A stretch of 64,000 nucleotides of DNA from DAHUXD01 sp963736455 (GTDB taxonomy: Bacteria > Acidobacteriota > Thermoanaerobaculia > UBA5066 > Gp7-AA6). Shown here one piece after another: positions 57,867 through 64,000 of the stretch. How positions within the stretch are numbered: the stretch's first letter is position 1; every line of letters begins with the position of its first letter. A model generated the notes under the pieces. It saw only the letters and a list, made by a program, of their open reading frames with translations. It was not told where the DNA came from and searched no databases. Made by a program: the position numbers and the translations under genes. The stretch is from assembly GCA_963736455.1 (NCBI GenBank), contig CAVTON010000001.1:496001-560000 (forward strand), written 5' to 3'.

Positions 57867-58015
57867 GGGGTCAGTCTTGATTTGCTGACTTGGCCATTCG
57901 AGGGGGCGCCCCGCCCGCTCGAGCTCGCGGCGAGCAGCAACGCGGCTCAGCGCCACGCACATCTTCGCCAAGGGGTGCCAATCGCCGGCGAAATCAGCAA
58001 GTCAAGACTGACCCC
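57867..58015. repeat. Inverted-repeat element family C, copy 3
   Basis: Ends GGGGTCAGTCTTGATTTG and ATCAGCAAGTCAAGACTGAC (inverted); interior as in copies 1 and 2 (GAGCAGCAACGCGG, ACATCTTCGCCAAGG, CAATCGCCGGCG). Lies 22 bp beyond the stop of the S-layer-like gene. Confidence 0.8.
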
Positions 58016-58037
58016 TCCTCCGCCTCCTCCGCCGGCG

Positions 58038-58778
58038 CTACTGCGGCCAGTTCAGCCCGAGCGCCTTCGAAAGGAAGACGGCCATCTGTCCCCGCGTCAG
58101 CGCCGTGTCCGGGCAGTAGTTGCCGCCGCCGCACCCGCCGGTGATGCCCGACGCCGCGAGGGCCTCGATGAATTGGAAGAAGGGATGAGAGGTCGGAACG
58201 TCGCCGAAGGTCGGCGTTGCCGGGGCCGGTGTGACGCTTCGATGCCAGGCGATACGGGCGCCGGCGAGGGATTGACTGGTCGACTCCAGCGTCACCGTCA
58301 CGTAATGACCCAGCCAGGAATCCACGCCGCCGCAGAGCCCGCGACTCTCGAGCGGGGTGGTACCGAAGGGGCTCGCCATGACGATCGTGCCCTGGCCCGT
58401 GATGCCGCTCGAAGTCCCGCTCGCGGGAGTGCTGCCGCAGGAATTGGATCCACTCACGGGAAACGAGGCGATCGATGCCGCGGTCGTGATGTCTGCAGCG
58501 CCGTCGCCGTCGACGACCAGGACGTCGATCTCGTCCACGATCGCGCCGTTCGGCACGCCAACCGACGCGACCCAGGTCTGCTCTCCGGCCGCGGTCGGTG
58601 TGATTCCCGAGGGACCGACGACGAACTGGTAGTCGTGAAAGGTGGGGGCGAACCCGAACGCGGGAATGAGAAGATCCTGTGAATTCAAACCATAGGCCTG
58701 CGCCCGGGCGACTGAGGTTCCGAGGCAAAACGCGGCGAGAGCTCCGACGAGCAGCTTCGAAAGACACGACTGCGGCAT
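58038..58778 (-). CDS. Secreted protein with one cysteine-type S-layer-like repeat
   Basis: 246 residues from ATG 58778, behind an AAGAGGAG ribosome-binding site. Signal peptide (LLVGALAAFCLGTSVARAQA), a beta-sandwich-like domain (FHDYQFVVGPSGITPTAAGE, QGTIVMASPFGTTPLES), and a single C-terminal module FGDVPTSHPFFQFIEAL, GITGGCGGGNYCPDTALTRG, QMAVFLSKALG. It probably attaches to the cell surface through this module, as do the proteins at 19660 and 60847. Confidence 0.75.
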   Translation of the reverse strand: MPQSCLSKLLVGALAAFCLGTSVARAQAYGLNSQDLLIPAFGFAPTFHDYQFVVGPSGITPTAAGEQTWVASVGVPNGAIVDEIDVLVVDGDGAADITTAASIASFPVSGSNSCGSTPASGTSSGITGQGTIVMASPFGTTPLESRGLCGGVDSWLGHYVTVTLESTSQSLAGARIAWHRSVTPAPATPTFGDVPTSHPFFQFIEALAASGITGGCGGGNYCPDTALTRGQMAVFLSKALGLNWPQ

Positions 58779-58975
58779 TGAGGACTCCTCTTTTTTTTGA
58801 TGAAGGCGGATCATAGCAACGTTTCGACCGAGCCGGCATCCGTCCTTCCCCTCTCGACCGACCGTCGGAATCCCGGGATTGCCCGATGGGTTTCGCCGCT
58901 GTGGGGTGAGCATCGGCTCTCCCCAACAGGAGGTTCTGCCCGAGAGGCGTGCCGAGAGTTACAGGCCGCCTTGCG

Positions 58976-60662
58976 TCAGCTCTCGCCGCTACGGCGAGCG
59001 GGATGGAAGGCGCGCGACGCGGGCCCCGGATTGGCTGCCAGATACGCCTTCGCCTCGGCGAGCTCGGGCCGGGGCGAGCCGACGACGCACTGCGAAAGAA
59101 GCGCCGCGTACAAATCCCGGGCTTTTTCCGGCTTCCCTGCCGCCGCGGCCGAGCGCGCGGCGCCATAGAGACCGTTGAATCGGTTCGGCGCCTCGGCAAG
59201 GGATGCCTCGTACTCCGTCAGCGCCTCTCCGGGCCGGCCGATCTGCAGGAGCATGTCGCCCAGCAGCTCGCGCGCCGGGAGCAACGGGCCTGGAGTGACC
59301 GGGTGTTTGCCCGCCCTCGCCTCGAGGTCCGCCGCGGACCGCGCGAGGGCCACCGCCTCGTCCTTTCGTCCGTCCGCGAGAGCGACCCAGGCCAACGCGG
59401 CCAGCCGCATGGACTCGACATTCATCGCCCAGTCGTACGGACCGGGAACCGGCGATTGGACGAGACGGGTCTGGATTTCGGCGATACCGGCGACCGCCGT
59501 CCGCGCTTCGTCCACGCGCCCCGATCGCGCCGCGCCGAGGGCCTTCGAGAACCGGGTCGCCGCGAGGGCGTAGACGAAATGGTCCCACGGAAGCTCGACG
59601 GTCGGGGCGGTGAGATCCGCCGCACCCTTCCAGTCGTGCCGCTCGAGGGCCCACCGCGCCGGAATCGCGGTCATGGCATAGCCTGCCTGGAAGGTCTCCT
59701 CGTCGAACGTCTTCGACTCTGCGGCCTCCTGAAGCACGCGCCGCGCACCCGCCTCGTCGCCAACCTGGAGATACGCGTACTCCAGATAGTCGAGCGCGTG
59801 AAGCGTGTCGAACGACGTCGCGCCCGGATGCCTCTTTGCCACGAGCTGCCGCCCGGCCTCTGCGGACGCGAGGTTGGAATCGATCGACTCCTGCCAGAGT
59901 CCGAGGCGCGTGAAGATGTGCGAGGGCATGTGGAGCGCGTGCGGGGAAGACGGAGCGATTTTGGCGTAGGCGCGCGCCGCCGGCAGCGCCTCGATGGCGA
60001 GCCCCGGATAGTCAAACGAGTGGATCATGTAGTGCGCGATTCCGGGATGCCGGGGCTCGAGCAACAGCAGGCCGTTCAGGATCGCCGCCGCCTTCTTCTG
60101 ATTCGCTTGGGTCGAGTCGCTCGGCGACGCGGTCCCCAGAAGCGACAGGGCGTAGAAGATCGCCGCCTCGTGATCCTCCGGGAACCGGCGGGAGACCGCC
60201 TCCATCGCTTCGCTATAGGCCTTCGCGCGAGGCCCGTGGCCGACCCGCTCGGAATCGCGGTAGAAAACTCCGATCGCCTCGATGTAGGCGTTCTCGCGCT
60301 CGGTCTTTGCGCCGAGCTCGGCCGCCATGGACCGCGGCCACGCGCCCGGCGGCGAGCTCCTGCGGGTTCGGCGGCGCCCAGACGGGATGGTCGTAGGTCA
60401 TCGCGATGCCCCAGTACGCGATCCCGCAGCGGGGGTCCATCCGCACGACCTCTTCGAACGAGCGGCGGGATTCCTCGTAACCGAAGGAATGAAGCTGCGC
60501 CACCGCGCGCGTGAACGCGGGCAGCGTCCCGTCGCGGCACGACTCCGGAAAGTGGACCGTCCCGTATTGCGCCTCCTGTGAGTGCCGGTGCTCCTCCTGG
60601 GCGCGCGCGGGCCGGGCGGCGACGACGGCCGCCAGGACGATCCCGAAGAGGCTGTTCCTGAT
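58976..60662 (-). CDS. Secreted TPR-repeat protein, frameshifted, probable ATC start
   Basis: Joined length about 560 residues: signal peptide (NSLFGIVLAAVVAARPARAQ), TVHFPESCRDGTLPAFTRA, FGYEESRRSFEEVVRMDPRC-type TPRs, and many later TPR helices (LLLLEPRHPGIAHYMIHSFD, HALHMPSHIFTRLGLWQESI). The N-terminal 110 residues and the rest lie in different frames, joined near 60330, so one indel is present. No ATG, GTG or TTG precedes the signal peptide; ATC at 60660-60662 lies 7 nt after a perfect GGAGG. Likely a periplasmic scaffold, function unknown. Confidence 0.7.
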
Positions 60663-60846
60663 TCGACGTCCTCCGGTCAGGGAATGGCCCTGGATTTTAG
60701 ACCTGGGACGCCGGCTCCCCGACCATTTGGCCCGATCTCCGGTAAGAAGACGATGAGCTGGTGGTAGCCTTTTCCCGTGTTCGCCTCGGACGGGCGGCGA
60801 GCTCATTCGGCTCGTCGCAGGCCCTCGGCGGAAAGGGGCGTGCCTC

Positions 60847-62778
60847 ATGGAAAGCGTCCCGCTTTTCTGGAGCGGTTGCGTGGGGTCTGGCCGGTCGTCG
60901 AGGCGCTCTAAACGGCCTCTGGCGTGGGTTTTGGCCGTCGCCGGCGTCACCGTCGCCAGCGTCGTCCGCTCCCAGGCCATTACGGAGTTTCCCATCCCAC
61001 ACCCAATGAGTGCGCCTCTTGGCATTGCCGCCGGTCCGGATGACAATCTCTGGTTCACCGAATTCTCCGGCAACCGGATCGGACGAATTACCACGACTGG
61101 CGCCGTCACCGAGTTCCCCGTTCTCACGGCGGGCAGCAAGCCTGACGGTATCGCGGCTGGCTCGGACGGCAATCTCTGGTTCACCGAACAAACGGGCAAC
61201 CAGATCGGACGCATCACGACGGCCGGCGTCGTCATGGAATACGCCATTCCCACGGCCGGCAGCGGCCCCACCGGTATCGCGGCTGGCCCGGACGGCAATC
61301 TCTGGTTCACCGAACAAACGGGCAACCAGATCGGACGCATCACGACGGCCGGCGTCGTCACCGAGTTTCCCGCTCCCCCGGCCAGCGGCCCCACCGGTAT
61401 CGCGGCTGGCCCGGACGGCAATCTCTGGTTCACCGAGTCTGTGGGCAGCCGGATCGGACAGATCACGACGGCAGGGGCCGTCACCGAGTTCGACACGGTC
61501 GCCAACCAACCCTGGGGTATCGCGGCTGGTCCAAACGGCAATCTCTGGTTCACCGAACAATCGCCCAGCCAGATCGGACAGACGACGACGGCCGGCGCCT
61601 TCATGGAGTACGCCGTTCCCACGGCCGGCAGCTACCCTTCGGGTATCGCGGCCGGCCAGGACGGCAATCTCTGGTTCACCGAATATCTTGGCAACCAGAT
61701 CGGACGGATTACGACGGCTGGAGTCGTCACCGAATATCCCATCCCCACGGCCAACAGCTACCCCCAGGATATCGTTTCGGGCTCCGACGGCAATCTCTGG
61801 TTCACGGAAGCCGCCGGCCAGATCGGGCGGATCACGACGCGTCGATTGACGCCGCAATCGATGGCCGTCGACGCGCACGCGGTCACGGGAAGCAGTTCCA
61901 ACACCAATGGTGTGCTCGAGCCGGGAGAAACCGTACAGGTCGCTCCATCATGGACAAATCGGCGGGCCACCTCGCAGACGTTCACAGCAGTCGCGGCCAA
62001 CCTGACCGGACCTCCGGGCCCGACCTACACGATCATCGACACGGCTGCCGACTACGGCACCGTTGCCGGGGACTCCTCGGTGAACTGCCAGGATGCGACC
62101 GCCGACTGCTACCTGATGACCATCTCCGGCATCCGGCCCGCGCAACATTGGGACGCAACCTTCCTCGAAAGCCTCAGCGTCGGCACGGTCACCAAGACAT
62201 GGACCCTGCACCTGGGCAACAGCTTTCCCGACGTGCCGACGTCGTACCAGTTCTACTCGTTCATCGAGAATCTCTTTCACAACGGGATCACGGGCGGCTG
62301 CACTGGCGGCAACTATTGCCCGGCCAACTCGGTCACGCGCGCCCAGATGGCGGTTTTCCTGATGAAGTCAACCTTGGGCACAGCCGAGGTACCGCCGCTC
62401 GCGACTGGCACGCTGTTCGCCGACGTCCCGGCGAGCAACCCGTTCGCTCCCTGGATCGAGCAACTCGCCGGCTTCCAAATCACGGGGGGCTGCGGCAACG
62501 GCGACTACTGCCCCAACAATCCCGTGACGCGCGCCCAGATGGCCGTATTCCTTCTCAAATCCGAACATGGCTCCGGTTACATTCCGCCGCTGTGCACCGG
62601 AATCTTCTCCGACGTTCCCTGCCCGTCCACCTATGCCAACTGGATCGAGGAGATTTTCAACGAGAGCATCACGGGAGGCTGTGGCAACGGGAACTACTGC
62701 CCCGACAGCCCGGTCAATCGCGGGCAGATGGCCGTCTTTCTCGTCAAGACGTTCGGCCTCCAGCTGTACGGGCCTTAG
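60847..62778 (+). CDS. Secreted Vgb-like beta-propeller with S-layer-like repeats
   Basis: 643 residues. After an export signal (LAWVLAVAGVTVASVVRSQA) come about eight tandem blades of 40-42 residues with GIAAGPDGNLWFTEQTGNQI and GRITTAGVVTEFP, the repeat of virginiamycin-B-lyase (Vgb) propellers. The blades are nearly identical in DNA, implying recent expansion. A beta-sandwich follows, then three S-layer-like modules (GITGGC...NYCP, QITGGC...DYCP, SITGGC...NYCP with QMAVFL). The catalytic residues of Vgb cannot be confirmed, so a surface binding protein is as likely as a lyase. Confidence 0.8.
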   Translation: MESVPLFWSGCVGSGRSSRRSKRPLAWVLAVAGVTVASVVRSQAITEFPIPHPMSAPLGIAAGPDDNLWFTEFSGNRIGRITTTGAVTEFPVLTAGSKPDGIAAGSDGNLWFTEQTGNQIGRITTAGVVMEYAIPTAGSGPTGIAAGPDGNLWFTEQTGNQIGRITTAGVVTEFPAPPASGPTGIAAGPDGNLWFTESVGSRIGQITTAGAVTEFDTVANQPWGIAAGPNGNLWFTEQSPSQIGQTTTAGAFMEYAVPTAGSYPSGIAAGQDGNLWFTEYLGNQIGRITTAGVVTEYPIPTANSYPQDIVSGSDGNLWFTEAAGQIGRITTRRLTPQSMAVDAHAVTGSSSNTNGVLEPGETVQVAPSWTNRRATSQTFTAVAANLTGPPGPTYTIIDTAADYGTVAGDSSVNCQDATADCYLMTISGIRPAQHWDATFLESLSVGTVTKTWTLHLGNSFPDVPTSYQFYSFIENLFHNGITGGCTGGNYCPANSVTRAQMAVFLMKSTLGTAEVPPLATGTLFADVPASNPFAPWIEQLAGFQITGGCGNGDYCPNNPVTRAQMAVFLLKSEHGSGYIPPLCTGIFSDVPCPSTYANWIEEIFNESITGGCGNGNYCPDSPVNRGQMAVFLVKTFGLQLYGP

Positions 62779-62833
62779 AGCACCCCCACGGGCCCTCCGG
62801 CCATCCCACCGACCGAAGCGGACCTGAACGGGC

Positions 62834-64000
62834 TCAGTCCGCAGGATGCGCCGGGCCGCCGAAGTTGCCCACGGCAAAGAACTCGCCGCGCGGCAGTGGC
62901 TTGTAAGTCTCGTGGCCGCGATTCCAGTCGTAGCGCAGCGTGCCGAGGTCGCCGGGAATGGTCCACCAGTCGCCGATCGCATAGACGTGGCCTCGTCCGT
63001 CGGCCATCATTCCCGGCAGCCGCCACGGTGTGCGCCCGTCCTGATCCACGATCAGGCCGTAGTCGGTGATCGCGTGGCCGGTCGCCGCGTCGAGCGAGAC
63101 GCTCAGCAGATGGAAATCCCGGAATTCCTGGTTCCCGAATGCCCGATTCGCCCGCTGGTAATAGACCACGCGGTTCCCGCCGATGGCGAGGCCGCCGAGG
63201 TAGTTGAAGCCGATGTGCTTGATCGGCGTGAACGCGGACGCCAGGGGCTTCGTCGAGTCGAACTCGTAGAGCATGCCGCCGTGCTCCGACATCGTGAGCA
63301 GGGCGCGGTCGCCGTCGAGCGGCTGCATCCACTCGATCGAGCGCCTGGCCTGGAGAGCCGGGCTGGGCTCGAGCCGGTCCGAGTCCCACCGAACCAGAGC
63401 GGGCAGGGCATTGGCGTGGACCTCGATGACGCCCGTGTCGCCGTGAATCTGCTGCAGGTCGCCGCCCTGATTCTTGATCGAGAACCAGACGTCGCCCCGT
63501 CGGTCGACGAACGTCCAGTAGGACGCGAAATCCCAGTCGCCGCGGCTCGGGGCGCTGACCTGACCGAGGTTGGTCTTCTCTCCGGTCACGGTATGGATCC
63601 GATACATGTACGCCGCCTGGCCGGCGGTGTTCCCGGTGACGAAGACGTAGAGGTAGTGCCGCGCGGGATCGACGCCGACGGCCGAGTAGCTGGTGAAGCC
63701 CGGACGCACGACGCCGTAGTCACGCCAGCGGCCGGTCGCCAGCTCGTAGCCGAGAGCGTGCGACCCGGTCCACTTCTCGTAGATGCCGGGTCTTTGGGCC
63801 GCGAAGTGCGTCGCCATGTAGAGCCAGCCGTTCGCCTCGACGATGTCGCTGTGGATCTTCCCCTGGGGATTGGTCCGGGCGTCCTCGCCGCAGGTGTCCG
63901 TGATCTCGTGGACGAGCTCGGTGACCTTCCCGGTCGCGGGGTCGTACTTGAAGAAGGAGGCGCCTTGATGCGCCGAGTGCGACGAGCTCGCGAAGTACAC
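62834..64000 (-). CDS. Beta-propeller protein, partial at right edge
   Basis: At least 388 residues; the 5-prime end lies beyond the window. Repeated blades such as TGKVTELVHEITDTCGEDA, HYLYVFVTGNTAGQAAYMYR, GDVWFSIKNQGGDLQQIHG and GHVYAIGDWWTIPGDLGTL indicate a propeller-type extracellular or periplasmic protein. Convergent with the Vgb-like gene, 55 bp apart. Ligand unknown. Confidence 0.65.
   Translation of the reverse strand: MYFASSSHSAHQGASFFKYDPATGKVTELVHEITDTCGEDARTNPQGKIHSDIVEANGWLYMATHFAAQRPGIYEKWTGSHALGYELATGRWRDYGVVRPGFTSYSAVGVDPARHYLYVFVTGNTAGQAAYMYRIHTVTGEKTNLGQVSAPSRGDWDFASYWTFVDRRGDVWFSIKNQGGDLQQIHGDTGVIEVHANALPALVRWDSDRLEPSPALQARRSIEWMQPLDGDRALLTMSEHGGMLYEFDSTKPLASAFTPIKHIGFNYLGGLAIGGNRVVYYQRANRAFGNQEFRDFHLLSVSLDAATGHAITDYGLIVDQDGRTPWRLPGMMADGRGHVYAIGDWWTIPGDLGTLRYDWNRGHETYKPLPRGEFFAVGNFGGPAHPAD

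Noticed and set aside
61010..61849. The repeated DNA in the Vgb-like gene as a non-coding repeat array
   Set aside because: Period and frame match propeller blades of a single continuous protein.

Overview
This is a GC-rich bacterial chromosome segment, probably from an uncultured Acidobacteriota of the Thermoanaerobaculia type. The basis is inference: several secreted proteins end in a cysteine-containing S-layer-like repeat (GIT-x-GC ... YCP ... QMAVFL), there are many beta-propeller proteins, and the gene complement is typical of environmental genomes of that group. No rRNA or marker gene in the window settles the taxonomy. Both edges cut through genes.

Layout. 1-9.6 kb is ordinary chromosome: a fatty-acyl-CoA ligase running off the left edge (one frameshift), two short-chain dehydrogenases, a molybdopterin oxidoreductase, a Spy-like protein with an anti-sigma/ECF sigma pair, a mannose-1-phosphate guanylyltransferase and a GT39-like membrane protein. 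9.66-19.48 kb is an integrated element beside tRNA-Arg(CCT), bounded by 42-bp direct repeats (41/42 identical). It carries an integrase, a block of very small overlapping genes, a DUF3631-like replication protein without a Walker A motif, a HEPN-like protein and a terminase-small-subunit-like protein. It has no capsid, portal, large terminase or tail genes. 19.5-44 kb is chromosome again: a beta-helix/S-layer-like surface protein, an RND pump, a two-component system, a methyltransferase, a TolC/HlyD pair whose own pump gene is a stub, REC-GGDEF-EAL, apt-acyP-pcm, a fused E1 alpha/beta 2-oxoacid dehydrogenase, an atypical radical SAM protein, a rhodanese/MauE-like pair, and surE-pspC-queD. 44.10-52.52 kb is a second integrated element, at tRNA-Pro(GGG), bounded by 30-bp perfect repeats. 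It has an integrase with altered catalytic residues, a ribbon-helix-helix repressor with a candidate operator, a RecA/DnaB-type ATPase next to iteron-like repeats, several excisionase-like proteins and another terminase-small-like protein. 52.6-64 kb is chromosome with three copies of a 150-bp inverted-repeat element, an SMR-like protein lacking the key glutamate, an M48 protease-thioredoxin-like fusion, a TPR protein and two S-layer-like proteins.

The most interesting reading is that both integrated elements look like phage satellites (PICI-like islands): 8-10 kb, tRNA-integrated, with integrase, excisionase-like regulators, a replication protein, a palindrome- or repeat-rich region just downstream of that protein, and a small-terminase-like gene, but no virion genes. 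The tRNA-Arg element is unusual because it replaces the 5-prime half of the tRNA gene and therefore its promoter. A degenerate third copy of that half lies 5.7 kb further on, suggesting stacked insertions.

The window also shows decay or rearrangement: a YncE-like pseudogene, a truncated RND gene cut by a dispersed repeat, two genes meeting tail to tail in mid-domain, and several apparent frameshifts. Some of the frameshifts may be sequencing errors.
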